From positions 865,001 to 929,000 of the forward strand of contig NC_019793.1 in assembly GCF_000317835.1 (NCBI RefSeq): 64,000 nucleotides of DNA. Reading direction: 5' to 3'. Position 1 is the stretch's first letter; every line of letters starts with the position of its first letter. A program made the position numbers and the translations under genes. Of the stretch, positions 49,304 to 59,397 are shown piece by piece. The notes beneath the pieces were generated by a model, which worked only from the letters and a program-made list of their open reading frames with translations, did no database searches and was not told the origin of the DNA. The DNA is from Deinococcus peraridilitoris DSM 19664. Its GTDB lineage: Bacteria; Deinococcota; Deinococci; Deinococcales; Deinococcaceae.

Positions 49304-51475
49304 TCAGTCGGCTTCCACCAGTGCCCGTTGTGTCTCCCGCCGCTCTCCGAAGTAGGCGTCGAGCGCGCGTTCCAGGGAAGGCATGATCCATCCCCGCTCG
49401 CTGCCCAGAACGCTGTAAGCCGGACGGCGCGCGAGTTGACCGAGCACCGCGCCCGGCACTCCCTGTACCAGGCGCACGTCGAGGCCCGCGCGCTCCACGG
49501 CCATGCGTGCAAAATCCGCCCAGCTGACGGCCCCAGCGTTCGCCAGGTGCCACACGCCGCGTTCTTCGTCGATCAGCAGATCAAGGCTGTGGTTCACGAG
49601 GTGCGGCACAAAGGTGGGCGAGACCACCTGATCATCGGCGGCACACCACATTTCGCCGTGCCGGACGGCACGCAGGGCCTGGGTGACGAAGTTGTGCTCG
49701 TCCCAGGGCCCGAAGAACGCCGCAGTGCGAATCACGAGTGACTCGGGAGAGGCGGCCAGCACCGCCCGTTCGGCTTCCATCTTGCTGCGTCCGTACGCGT
49801 TGAGAGGCTGCACCGGGTCGCTCTCGACGTACGGCGAGTTCTTGCGTCCATCAAAGACCAGGTCACTGGAGAAGGTCAGCAGCGGCACACCACGCTCGGC
49901 ACAGGCCGCCGCGAGATTGGCCGCGCCGAACGCGTTCTGCTGCATGTTGCGTTCGTCGTGCTCGGCGTCGTCCACACGAACGTAACCGGCGGTGTTCACG
50001 ACTGCCCACGGCCCGAATTGTGCGAGCGCACGAGCAATCGAGGTGGGGTCGGTGATGTCCATCTCGGCGCGGCTCAGCAGGTGGTAAGGCAAGCCGCGCA
50101 CTTCGCACAGACGCGCAAAGGCGCGGCCCAGCGTGCCGCTCGCGCCGGTGATCAGCAGGGGCCGTCCGACAAGGGGCAGAAAGCACGGTTCGCCTTCCAC
50201 CGGACAGTTGAAGCGGTCCTCCCGGCGCCACCAGCCGGGCGTTTCGACCACCGGATGATGTGGGCCTTCGCCCAGGGCCAATTGACGCGCGAGCTTCGCG
50301 ATGCCGGTGGGGCGTGGCGTGGGGCTGCGGATGTCCCACAGGCTGGGCTCGTAAAAACCGGTGCTCTGGGTGACCAGGGTGTTCCAGTCAAAAGACCCGA
50401 AGGCGGCCCAGACCGTGAGGGCACGCACGTCCACGCCATTGTCACGGGCGGCCTGCGTGGTGTTCCAGGCTTCGTGCAGCCAACGCATCTGTTCTTCGCG
50501 GGTGCAGCCCAGGTGCGCTTCGGTGACGGCGATGGGCAAACCGTAGCGTTCATGGGTGTCACGCAGGCGCGCTTCGAAGATACCGACGCCCTCACCCAGC
50601 ACCCGCACGGCTTCCACGTCGGCGTAGGCGTGCCGCTCGTTGCCACCGTGCGTCTGCACCGGATAGCGCTCCAGACGTTCGTCGAGAAAGCGCTCGCTCG
50701 TGGCGTACACGTTGATGCCCAGAATGTCCGGGGGGTAAGGCTCGGCAACCAGTGAAAGCAGTTCTTCTTCCGAAGCGCCATGGTGGCGCAGGTAGTACCA
50801 CAGCGGGTGATGCTCGTCGACCTTGCCGGTCAGCAGGTCGAAGCTGAGCCACCGCCGTATGTTCTCGAAGTCGGCCTGGTATCGCAGCATCTCGGTACTG
50901 TGGGTGAAGCCCACGTCTTCGGTCTGCACCAGACGCGCGGCGGGATTGATTTCACGAATCGCCCGCATCGCCAGGACTGTGCCGTGAATCTCGTTGAGCA
51001 ACGTGCGGATGAAACACCCGTCGCTTTTTCCATGTGGATACCAGTGGCCGTAGAGTCCACTGAACCGCGCGGTCGTGACGGGCTCGTTGACCGGAGTATA
51101 GTCCCGCACCCATGGATAGCGCTCGGCCACCCGCCGCGCGTAACGGGCGAGCTTTTGGGGAAACTCGGGGTCCACGAGATCGGTGTAGCGCGGTCCGCTG
51201 CCGTGGTGCAGCAGCCCCACAACGGGATTGACGTTCAGTTCTCGCAGACGCGCGAGGCGCGCGTCCGGCCATTGCCAGTCCAGCTTGTCCTCACGCTCAG
51301 GGGCCACCTTTTCCCACAGCACCGGAAAACGCATGCTTCTCGCACCCAATTCTGCAATGCGGTCGAGGTCGTCCAGGCGGCGTTCGAAGCCGCTGCGTTC
51401 CATCTGGTCGTGGTAGATCTCGCCCACGCGGTTCACGGTCGCTTCGACCCCGACCCATAGCTCCAGCGATGTCAT
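49304..51475 (-). CDS. GH1 glycoside hydrolase-like domain fused to RmlD-type sugar-nucleotide reductase
   Basis: A 723-residue two-domain protein. Residues 1-~400 are a family-1 glycosidase-like barrel with acid/base Glu131 (TPVNEP) and a candidate nucleophile Glu319 in VTEAH, which differs from the usual ITENG. Residues ~438-723 are an RmlD/NAD-dependent reductase (LLITGASGTLGRAFA; YVESDPVQPLNAYGRSKMEAE with the YxxxK pair). It lies downstream of glf and a glycosyltransferase, so it probably acts in surface-glycan assembly rather than sugar catabolism. GGAGG precedes the ATG at 51475. Confidence 0.88.
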   Translation of the reverse strand: MTSLELWVGVEATVNRVGEIYHDQMERSGFERRLDDLDRIAELGARSMRFPVLWEKVAPEREDKLDWQWPDARLARLRELNVNPVVGLLHHGSGPRYTDLVDPEFPQKLARYARRVAERYPWVRDYTPVNEPVTTARFSGLYGHWYPHGKSDGCFIRTLLNEIHGTVLAMRAIREINPAARLVQTEDVGFTHSTEMLRYQADFENIRRWLSFDLLTGKVDEHHPLWYYLRHHGASEEELLSLVAEPYPPDILGINVYATSERFLDERLERYPVQTHGGNERHAYADVEAVRVLGEGVGIFEARLRDTHERYGLPIAVTEAHLGCTREEQMRWLHEAWNTTQAARDNGVDVRALTVWAAFGSFDWNTLVTQSTGFYEPSLWDIRSPTPRPTGIAKLARQLALGEGPHHPVVETPGWWRREDRFNCPVEGEPCFLPLVGRPLLITGASGTLGRAFARLCEVRGLPYHLLSRAEMDITDPTSIARALAQFGPWAVVNTAGYVRVDDAEHDERNMQQNAFGAANLAAACAERGVPLLTFSSDLVFDGRKNSPYVESDPVQPLNAYGRSKMEAERAVLAASPESLVIRTAAFFGPWDEHNFVTQALRAVRHGEMWCAADDQVVSPTFVPHLVNHSLDLLIDEERGVWHLANAGAVSWADFARMAVERAGLDVRLVQGVPGAVLGQLARRPAYSVLGSERGWIMPSLERALDAYFGERRETQRALVEAD

Positions 51476-51580
51476 GAAACCTCCACTTCGATAACCTGAG
51501 AACTCAAAGTCGGCATGGTTCACCCGACGAGACAGGATGTGCGCTGCCACGTAAAGTGAAGTTTCGCCGGTCAGGGGAAT

Positions 51581-52724
<1,144 letters not shown>

Positions 52725-52732
<8 letters not shown>

Positions 52733-53915
52733 CAGCCACTCCGGCGATGGTGGCGTCGTTGCGCACGCTCTTGATGATCGGATCGTGCTCGGCCATGGCA
52801 TGGGCCATCAGACCATCCATGTTCTTCCACGTCAGGTCCCAGGACATCTGCGCGAGCAGCGCATCGGCGCGGCGCTGGCGCTCACTGTTGTCCTCGCGCA
52901 GGGACGCTTCGATGGCCGCCTCGAATTCGTCGGTGTCGCGCGCGATGCGCACGAGGTCTTTCTCGCCGTACGGGCGCACGACATCCCGGATGTCGGTGCT
53001 CACCACCGGCACTCCAGCCGCAAGGTACTCGGGGGTTTTGGTGGGCGAGATGAACTCGGTGGCCTCGTTGCGCGCGAAGGGCAACAGGGCCACGTCCCAG
53101 TGTGCGAGGTATTGGGGCAGTTCGGCGTACTTCTTCATGCCCAGATAATGCAGGTTTTCGCCGCGCGGCAGGTCCGCTTCGTCGATCTTGACCACCGGGC
53201 CCAGCAGCACGAACTGCCACTCGGGACGGCGACGCGCGACCTCGGCGATCAGTTCGATGTCGAAGCGCTCGTCGATGACGCCGAAGAAGCCCAGCCTCGG
53301 ACCAGGAATACCTTGCTGGTCCTGCGGATCGGGCAGGCCGCTGCGGGCCCGTGCGAAGTGCGCCACGTCGACGCTGGAGGGAAAAGGATGGGCATTGTCG
53401 TGCTGGGTGCGCTTGGATTCCCACAAGCGGTAACCGCCCGTGAAGACCACGTCGGCCATATCGAACAGCTGACGCTCACGTTCGCGCAATTGCGGAGGGG
53501 CATGGTGAAAATTGGCAAGTTCGTCCATGCAGTCGTAGACCACACCGCCCGTGCTCAGGCCGTCGAGCAGCGGCAGCCGCATGGGCGTGTACACCCAGGC
53601 GACCGGTCGCTCCACGCCCTGCTCTTTCAGGTAAGCGTGCAGCAGTCCACGGGTGACTTCCTCGGCGCAGTCGCCGGTCAGCTCGGCACTGAGACGCGGC
53701 ACGATCACGGTGACACCATGATCTTCGCTGACGTCGAGTCGGGGTTGGGCTTCATCGGCACTCAGGTCAGGAGGATAGTGAATGGGCTCTTCCACGTAAA
53801 AGACGCGCCGGTTTTTGGCGGCACGCGTCATCAGGTGTTGTGGACGCTGATATACGAAATTCCAGCGCAGGTGCGAAATGCACAACAGATCGTGGTGTGC
53901 GTTCAAGTCAATCAT
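52725..53915 (-). CDS. Glycosyltransferase (GT4-like)
   Basis: A 396-residue GT-B glycosyltransferase. The N-terminal LLCISHLRWNFVYQRPQHLMTR is typical of a group that often neighbours glf. The C-terminal donor site includes FISPTKTPEYLAAGVPVVSTDIRDV, the usual E-containing motif. First gene of the operon glycosyltransferase, glf, GH1-RmlD. GGAG abuts the ATG, so a TTG three codons in (53906) is an alternative start. Confidence 0.9.
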
Positions 53916-54375
53916 CTCCTATCCAAAGCAGTACCAGCCGGGACCGGGCTTCGTTCCTCGACTGGCATTCCGTCCAATGGCCATACAACAGTCCCAACCG
54001 GTGCTGGCACTGAACGAAGCCTATCGCTCGCGCACAGGCTTGACTCTGAAGTCAAGATTAAGCCATCAGGAGTAAACTTGAAGCGCAGCTTAAGCTGTAG
54101 TCTGCGCCACTTCCTTCGCGTCAATTTTTTCCCATTGATACCGTCGATTTTCTGCGTTAGTAGTATACATCACAATGAACAGAAAGAGGCTGTCCCACAC
54201 CGTGAGTAAAGGAATGTGACCACGCCGGCGCCAGGACGGCCACCCGCGCGCCAGCCCTGTAGAGTCTCAACGTGAGGCGTGTGAGGTAGTTCGCACCGAC
54301 CTTGTCCTCCGTGGCCTCCAATCCCTCCAGCAGCGCAAAATCGATAGTTCACACGCGCCCTGCTACCTTAGGGGC
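53916..54375. other. 460-bp gene-free region with several inverted repeats
   Basis: No frame here looks coding. The region has CTTGACT/AGTCAAG (54039-54056), the 12-bp palindrome CAGCTTAAGCTG (54086-54097) nested in a GCGCAG...CTGCGC stem, and a minus-strand TATACT (54167-54162). It is less GC-rich than the surroundings. It is probably a long leader and promoter for the glycan operon, with the HD-GYP promoter at its other end. Confidence 0.5.
54364..54369 (+). promoter_or_regulatory. Leaderless -10 box of the HD-GYP gene
   Basis: TACCTT lies six bases before the ATG at 54376. The AGGGGC between them could alternatively act as a ribosome-binding site. Confidence 0.4.
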
Positions 54376-55332
54376 ATGATAGGTGACCCTGCCGAAATGA
54401 GTGAGCTGCCCGTGACCCCACGCGAACGCCAGGACGCCCCGTTCGCCGAGGTGGCACAACCTGCTCAACTGACTTCGGCGTGGGAGGGGCATCCGCAGGC
54501 TCTGTTCGTGGCCGAGCGGGACCGAATCACCCACGCCGCCGGAGCCTGGCTGGAACTGTTCACGCTCGACCCTGCCGACATTCGGGGCCGCGGTGTGAAA
54601 GAACTGTTCGGGCGGGAGCTGCGCGGCGAGGGCTCGCTTGACCGTGTCCCGGTGGCCGGCGTGACCGGAACGCGCCTGGCCCGCCTCGTCTGGCGTGAGC
54701 AGAACGGGCGGGTGACTGGCAGCCTGGAGCCGCACGCAGTGCTGGCCCGCCGGACCTTCGACCTGGAGATGCAGCTGGCTGCCCGCGAGGAATCACTGGA
54801 AGAGGTACTGCGCGCGTTTGGACGCATGGCCTCACAAGACGAGCAACATGTCGCGCGCGTTGAAGAGTACGCCACGCGTCTGGCAGACGCCCTGGCCCTC
54901 GCGCCCGCCGACCGCCTGGCGTTGCGCTGGGGAGCCATGCTGCACGATGTAGGCAAGCTTCGGGTACCGCACGAGGTGCTGGCCAAAGAAGGAGCGCTGA
55001 GCGAGGAGGAAGTAAAACTCGTTCGCCGCCACCCCCAATGGGGCGTGCGTGTACTCTCGCACTTCACCTTTCTGCCCCAGCTGGTGCTGGAAATCGTGCT
55101 GACCCACCACGAGCGCTTCGACGGCACGGGTTACCCGATGCGTCTCGAGGGTGAAGCCATCCCACGGCTTGCACGCATGCTCGCGGTCTGCGATGTCTTC
55201 GACGCCCTGACCTCGAACCGGCCTTACCGAAACGCCACACCCTACAGTCAGGCGGTGGCCTATCTGCACGAGCAGCGCGGCAAACAATTCGACGCCGAGA
55301 TCGTCGATGCTTTCGTAGCCCTGTTCGAGTAG
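54376..55332 (+). CDS. PAS/HD-GYP domain c-di-GMP phosphodiesterase
   Basis: A 318-residue protein. Residues ~30-115 look PAS-like and a short coiled coil (LEMQLAAREESLEEVLRAF) connects to an HD-GYP domain. His158 (HVARV), His190-Asp191 (MLHDVGK) and HHERFDGTGYP (244-254) are the metal and signature residues, all intact. It would hydrolyse c-di-GMP. No membrane segment. With the GGDEF protein at 6.5 kb the window encodes both synthesis and breakdown of the messenger. Confidence 0.92.
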   Translation: MIGDPAEMSELPVTPRERQDAPFAEVAQPAQLTSAWEGHPQALFVAERDRITHAAGAWLELFTLDPADIRGRGVKELFGRELRGEGSLDRVPVAGVTGTRLARLVWREQNGRVTGSLEPHAVLARRTFDLEMQLAAREESLEEVLRAFGRMASQDEQHVARVEEYATRLADALALAPADRLALRWGAMLHDVGKLRVPHEVLAKEGALSEEEVKLVRRHPQWGVRVLSHFTFLPQLVLEIVLTHHERFDGTGYPMRLEGEAIPRLARMLAVCDVFDALTSNRPYRNATPYSQAVAYLHEQRGKQFDAEIVDAFVALFE

Positions 55333-55352
55333 GCAACGCTGGAACACAAGGC

Positions 55353-55373
55353 CGGGCGCTTTCGGCGCCCGAT
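55353..55373 (+). terminator. Hairpin after the HD-GYP gene
   Basis: CGGGCGC (55353-55359) pairs with GCGCCCG (55365-55371) around TTTCG; only a weak T-run (ATTGTTG) follows. Confidence 0.5.
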
Positions 55374-55454
55374 TGTTGCGCTGATGTGTGCCCGGTCCGT
55401 CTTCGCGTGCCACAGCTTCTGGTTCAACACCAGTGTGCGGCAAGGCTCCTCCGG

Positions 55455-55460
55455 TATAAT
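55455..55460 (+). promoter_or_regulatory. -10 box of ychF
   Basis: A consensus TATAAT ~60 bp before the ychF start. No good -35 at 16-18 bp; TTCAAC is 26 bp upstream. Confidence 0.5.
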
Positions 55461-55523
55461 CGTCCGGTTGCCCTGCCACGCGGGCAAAAGCGTCGGCATC
55501 ACGAAGATTCAAGGAGTACACCC

Positions 55524-56621
55524 ATGAGCACCTTACAAATCGGCATCGTCGGACTTCCCAACGTCGGCAAGTCCACCCTGTTCAACGCCATCACCCGCGC
55601 AGGCGCGGTGGCGGCCAACTTTCCCTTTGCCACCATCGACAAGAACGTCGGCGTGGTCGCGCTGCCCGACGAGCGCCTCGACGCCCTGGCCAAGGTCTTT
55701 ACCAAGGGCGAGCGCGTGCCGCCCATCATTCCCACCAGCGTCGAGTTCGTCGACATCGCCGGGCTCGTCAAGGGCGCCAGCAAGGGTGAGGGGCTCGGCA
55801 ACCAGTTTCTGGCCAACATCCGCGAAGTGGACGCCATCGCGCACGTCGTGCGCTGCTTTGCCGACGACAACATCGTGCACGTCGCCGGGACAGTCGATCC
55901 GCTCAGCGACATCGAAACCATCAACACCGAGCTGATCCTGGCCGACCTCACCACAATGGAGCGGCGCGTGGAGCGCCTCAGGAAAAGCGCCAAAAGCAGC
56001 AAGGACGACGCGGAGCTGCTCGCCCTCGCCCAGGAAGTGCTGGCAGTGCTGGAGCGCGGCGAGCCGGCACGGGCGGGAAGCTACGAATCTCCGCTGCCGC
56101 GTGACTTCGGCCTGCTGACCATCAAACCGGTCATCTACGTCGCCAACGTCGCCGAGAGTGAACTGGCCCAGGACAACGAACTGGTCACCGCGGTGCGCGA
56201 GTTTGCCGCGCAGGAAGGCGCCGAAATCGTGAAGATCAGCGCCCAGATCGAAGGGGAGCTTGCTGAGATGCCCCAGGAGGATGCCGCCGCTTTCCTGGCC
56301 GACCTGGGCATTGACGAGCCAGGGCTCAACAAGCTGATTCATGTGGGTTACAAGACCCTCGGCCTGATTACCTTCATCACCAGTGGCGAAAAGGAAGTGC
56401 GCGCCTGGACGATCATCCGCGGCACCAAGGCTCCACAGGCCGCCGGAACCATTCACAGTGACTTCGAGCGTGGTTTTATTCGCGCGGAGGTCATCGCCTG
56501 GGACAAGATGGTCGAAGCCGGCAGCTGGGCCGCGGCCAAGAGCAAAGGCTGGGTCCGCACCGAAGGCAAGGAGTACGTCATGCAGGACGGCGACATCATG
56601 AACGTGCTGTTCAACGTGTAA
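55524..56621 (+). CDS. ychF: Redox-regulated ATPase/GTPase YchF
   Basis: A 365-residue Obg-family P-loop protein. G1 is GLPNVGKST (9-17), the G3 region DIAGLVKGASKGEGLGNQFL, and the altered G4 (VIYVANVAE in place of NKxD) explains the family's preference for ATP. A C-terminal TGS domain ends with the typical YVMQDGDIMNVLFNV. It binds ribosomes and affects stress responses. AAGGAG precedes the ATG. Confidence 0.96.
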   Translation: MSTLQIGIVGLPNVGKSTLFNAITRAGAVAANFPFATIDKNVGVVALPDERLDALAKVFTKGERVPPIIPTSVEFVDIAGLVKGASKGEGLGNQFLANIREVDAIAHVVRCFADDNIVHVAGTVDPLSDIETINTELILADLTTMERRVERLRKSAKSSKDDAELLALAQEVLAVLERGEPARAGSYESPLPRDFGLLTIKPVIYVANVAESELAQDNELVTAVREFAAQEGAEIVKISAQIEGELAEMPQEDAAAFLADLGIDEPGLNKLIHVGYKTLGLITFITSGEKEVRAWTIIRGTKAPQAAGTIHSDFERGFIRAEVIAWDKMVEAGSWAAAKSKGWVRTEGKEYVMQDGDIMNVLFNV

Positions 56622-56635
56622 AGCGGGTTTCACAG

Positions 56636-56663
56636 AAGAGCGGGCGTATCGACGCCCGCTCTT
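56636..56663. terminator. Terminator of ychF
   Basis: AAGAGCGGGCGT (56636-56647) pairs perfectly with ACGCCCGCTCTT (56652-56663) around ATCG, followed by GTGTGTTTTGGGTTTTG. Confidence 0.85.
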
Positions 56664-56715
56664 GTGTGTTTTGGGTTTTGTGTGTTTTGGGCTGTCCGTC
56701 TTCGGGTGGGCGCCG

Positions 56716-57147
56716 TCAGGGCTGGCGGCCGATGGCAGCAGGCTGACCGCTTGCCAGTGCCTCGATCACGGCCCGCACATCGGCGGGCTGCCAGCCTGCC
56801 GGTTTCAGCTGCTTGCCGTCGGCGCGTTTGGGTCCGGTGGTCTTGTGCATGTTGACACGGTGCACCTCAGCGAAGACCGCGTCGGCGTCCACGCCCAGCG
56901 CTTCCAGCGCACCGTAGCTGACATAGAGCAGGTCCACCAGTTCCTGCGCGAGCGGTGCGAGGTCAGCCACGGCAGGTGCAGCCGCTGCTTGCAATCGGTC
57001 GAACTCCTGCATGACTTCCCCGTACTCTTCGCACAGCAAGGTGCGCCGCAGTTCGAGCTGTGCGCTGCCGGGTACGGTGGGACGGGTGGGCAGCAGTACA
57101 CCCACCGCAGCGTGAAATTCGCGGACACGCTCAGCGTTGGTCTTCAC
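56716..57147 (-). CDS. MazG/PRA-PH-like all-alpha NTP pyrophosphohydrolase
   Basis: A 143-residue helical protein. The catalytic pattern CEEYGEVMQE (ExxE) and ELVDLLYVSYG (ExxD) are those of the MazG/phosphoribosyl-ATP pyrophosphohydrolase superfamily. GPKRADGKQLKPAGWQPADV is shared by a phage- and bacteria-wide subgroup. The nucleotide substrate is unknown. It starts with GTG, six bases after a TAGACT box. Confidence 0.85.
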   Translation of the reverse strand: MKTNAERVREFHAAVGVLLPTRPTVPGSAQLELRRTLLCEEYGEVMQEFDRLQAAAAPAVADLAPLAQELVDLLYVSYGALEALGVDADAVFAEVHRVNMHKTTGPKRADGKQLKPAGWQPADVRAVIEALASGQPAAIGRQP

Positions 57148-57153
57148 GGATCA

Positions 57154-57159
57154 AGTCTA
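57154..57159 (-). promoter_or_regulatory. Leaderless -10 box of the MazG-like gene
   Basis: TAGACT on the minus strand, six bases before the GTG start. This means the gene need not share the transcript of the RNA element just upstream. Confidence 0.5.
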
Positions 57160-57167
57160 CCCTGACC

Positions 57168-57416
57168 AAAAACGCGGCGGACACGGGCGCATACCGCCGA
57201 TAAAACCAGGAGTGGGGAGCCGCGCCCTCACCGTCGAGGTTCCGGCTCCCCTGTTTGCGCGGGTGCCCGGAGTTGCACCGGACTTCAGCTCGTGCCCGCT
57301 CGCGCGCCCGTTTTTCAACTGAGGTGGGCGCCTCCCTCGCGTCGCGTCGTGGTCGCGCGTTCGCACCCGGCACGGGGTCCTCGCTTCGCGTCTTCCCTGT
57401 GCCGGACCCAGTATGG
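57168..57416 (-). ncRNA. Unassigned structured RNA, partly cobalamin-riboswitch-like
   Basis: A gene-free GC-rich stretch on the minus strand. It has a -10 candidate CATACT (57416-57411), a 5' hairpin (57396-57406 with 57368-57378), and a CCGG-TGCAACT-CCGG element (57281-57267) flanked by GAAGT and GGGCACCCGCGCAA, similar to the P5 core of cobalamin riboswitches. A 9-bp stem GGGGAGCCG/CGGCTCCCC (57251-57243 with 57222-57214) follows, then a terminator (CGGCGG/CCGCCG with five T, 57199-57168). The B12 box is poor (GAGCCGGAACCTCGAC). It is either a divergent riboswitch without a downstream B12 gene or a free-standing RNA. Confidence 0.4.
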
Positions 57417-57526
57417 CTTGCGGGTGTCATGAGAACATCTGCCGTTCGCCTAACTGCGATTAAGCCAAACGTCGTACCAGCCATGCTTCAAGCCTGTCTC
57501 AAGAAGCGCTGGAAACAGCCTCAAGC

Positions 57527-58915
57527 TCAAATGTCTTCTTTGCCGCTGTCCATTCGCACGACCCGCGGCGTGAATTTTGCCACCACATCGACCAGGTCGG
57601 CCTGCCGGGCAAGCACCTCCTCGATGCGTTTGTAGGCTTGCGGCGCTTCGTCGATGCCGCCGCCCAGCAGGGTGACGCCGCGCTCCTCCAGCAGGCGCGC
57701 CACCGCCTTGCGGTCGAGCGTTCGCTCTGCCTGCTTGCGGCCCAGCTGACGGCCCGCGCCGTGCGAGGCACTTTCCAGTGCCTGCGAATTGCCTTTTCCA
57801 CGCACCACGAAGCCTGGATCGGCCATGCTGCCGGGAATGATGCCCAACTGGCCCTGCGCGGCCGGGGTGGCCCCCTTGCGGTGCACGATCGCCTCACGGC
57901 CATCGGGAAGCTGCTGTCTCCACGCCAGGTTGTGGCTGTTGCTGACGGCCACCAGCGGCGTGACCTTGAGGGCCCGCGCGACGCGTTCGTGAATGACTTC
58001 GTGGTTCGCCAGCGCGTAACGTCCGGCGAGCTCCATGGCGGCCCAATACGCCTGTCCTTCCTCGCGGCTCATGTCGAGCCACGCCAGCTTGCGCGCTTCG
58101 AGGTCGAGTTTGGGGTGCAGATTCTGGGCAACTTTGGTGTAGTGCCCGGCCACCTGCGCCCCAAAACCGCGCGAGCCGCTGTGTGACAGGAGCGCCAGGT
58201 ACTGACCGGGCTGCAGGCCGAGGTCACTCTTCTCGATGCTGAGGGTGCCGAACTCGACGAAATGGTTACCCGAGCCGCTCGTCCCGATCTGCTCGGCGGC
58301 TTTGTCACGCAACTGGCGCAGCAGCGGGAACTCTCTCCAGGTGTCCTCGTCGAGAACCTCATGGTCAGGACGCACCTTGCGCTCCCACGATCCGCCTGCT
58401 CCGAAGCGGGTGTTGCGGCGCAACAGGCGCATTTCCTCGTCGCGCTCCAGGTGCTCGATGGGCAGCACGCTGAGACGCATGGAGCAGCCGATGTCCACGC
58501 CGACGCCATACGGAATGACCGCGTTGTCGGTGGCCAGCACACCTCCGATGGGCAAGCCGTAGCCGAAGTGCGCGTCGGGCATGAGGGCCCCTGCCACGCT
58601 GACGGGCAGGCGCATGGCCGTGTCCATCTGGGCGCGCGCACTTTCCTCGATCAGATCCTCGCCCCACTGGCGGTACGGCAGGGGCTTGTCGCGCAAGGTA
58701 TCGGGTACGCGGGCCTGCAGGGCAAGCAGCTCGCGGGCGAGCTCGGCGTAGTCCGGGTCGTCCGTGAAGGTCTCCGGGTGGTGCTGAACGTGCGCGAGTT
58801 CGGTGGTGATGTCGTGGTCAGGTACGCCTGCCCCGGCGCGGGAACGCGCGGCCTGAAGCGCGAGGCCGACCGCCTTGCCTGTAAATCCGAGTGCCGTGAT
58901 GTCATTGCCGTTCAT
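57527..58915 (-). CDS. rtcB: RtcB-family RNA ligase
   Basis: A 462-residue GTP- and Mn-dependent ligase family joining 2',3'-cyclic phosphate to 5'-OH RNA ends. Metal motifs are DAHFGYGLPIGG, GVDIGCSM, GTSGSGNHFVEFG, LSHSGSRG and NHEVIHE. The guanylylated histidine lies in ASHGAGR near residue 380. This is the shorter RtcB form. The ATG at 58915 follows AAGGTGAGC. It is divergent from the SAM-riboswitch/metY unit; the role is probably RNA repair. Confidence 0.93.
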   Translation of the reverse strand: MNGNDITALGFTGKAVGLALQAARSRAGAGVPDHDITTELAHVQHHPETFTDDPDYAELARELLALQARVPDTLRDKPLPYRQWGEDLIEESARAQMDTAMRLPVSVAGALMPDAHFGYGLPIGGVLATDNAVIPYGVGVDIGCSMRLSVLPIEHLERDEEMRLLRRNTRFGAGGSWERKVRPDHEVLDEDTWREFPLLRQLRDKAAEQIGTSGSGNHFVEFGTLSIEKSDLGLQPGQYLALLSHSGSRGFGAQVAGHYTKVAQNLHPKLDLEARKLAWLDMSREEGQAYWAAMELAGRYALANHEVIHERVARALKVTPLVAVSNSHNLAWRQQLPDGREAIVHRKGATPAAQGQLGIIPGSMADPGFVVRGKGNSQALESASHGAGRQLGRKQAERTLDRKAVARLLEERGVTLLGGGIDEAPQAYKRIEEVLARQADLVDVVAKFTPRVVRMDSGKEDI

Positions 58916-59089
58916 GCTCACCTTCCTTCGCCTGCTTCTTTCGTGGCGGGTCGCCGTGAACCCGCCGAGTGCTGGATCCTTCACAGCATGCCTGCAGGCT
59001 GCTGCGAGCGAAATGGGCAGATGGCGAAGAGAGACTCACGCAAATGGCGCAGCCCCGGCGGTGAGTCCGAACGCGCGCTTCTCCTCTGA

Positions 59090-59118
59090 TTGACGCTGCA
59101 CGGTCCGCACTCTAGACT
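59090..59118 (+). promoter_or_regulatory. metY promoter
   Basis: TTGACG (59090-59095), 17-bp spacer, TAGACT (59113-59118). Transcription would start about 30 bases before the riboswitch. Confidence 0.8.
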
Positions 59119-59153
59119 TGGTTTGTCCACCTTGGGGCTGACCCCTGTGGGCC

Positions 59154-59278
59154 CTCTTATCCAGAGCGCGTGAGGGAACTGGCCCGAAGACACGCGCAGC
59201 AACCCGCCCTCATCACGGCGACGGTGCTTTCCAGCCTGCTCTCCGCCGACGATGGCGAAACAGCGGGAACGATAAGAG
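59154..59278 (+). ncRNA. SAM-I (S-box) riboswitch
   Basis: P1 is perfect: CTCTTATC (59154-59161) with GATAAGAG (59271-59278). The conserved core AGAGCGCGTGAGGGAACTGG, the GCAACC segment (59202 region) and GGTGCTTTCCAGCC (59223 region) match the class. It is followed by a terminator whose 5' arm CCCTTCTCT can instead pair with AGAGAAGGG at the 3' side of P1. SAM binding should therefore switch metY off. Confidence 0.95.
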
Positions 59279-59302
59279 AAGGGAATTTGGCACGCAATAC
59301 TG

Positions 59303-59332
59303 TCCCCTTCTCTCCGGAGAGGGGATTTTTTG
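59303..59332 (+). terminator. SAM-controlled terminator
   Basis: CTCTCCGGAGAG core extended by TCCCC/GGGGA with a two-base bulge, followed by six T. Its upstream arm is complementary to the 3' strand of riboswitch P1 (antiterminator). Confidence 0.9.
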
Positions 59333-59397
59333 GTCCCCTGCCTACCTCGCCCCACGCACCGGCGCCCAGCCGGCAGCCGGCCACCCCGGAGGACCAT

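Noticed and set aside
57131..57484. 117-codon minus-strand frame over the structured RNA
   Set aside because: Arg/Ala/Gly-rich composition, no ribosome-binding site, and it runs through several strong hairpins.
57148..57526. tRNA or tmRNA in the GC-rich intergenic region
   Set aside because: No T-arm GGTTCGAATCC-like segment, no CCA-compatible acceptor of tRNA length and no tmRNA tag frame.
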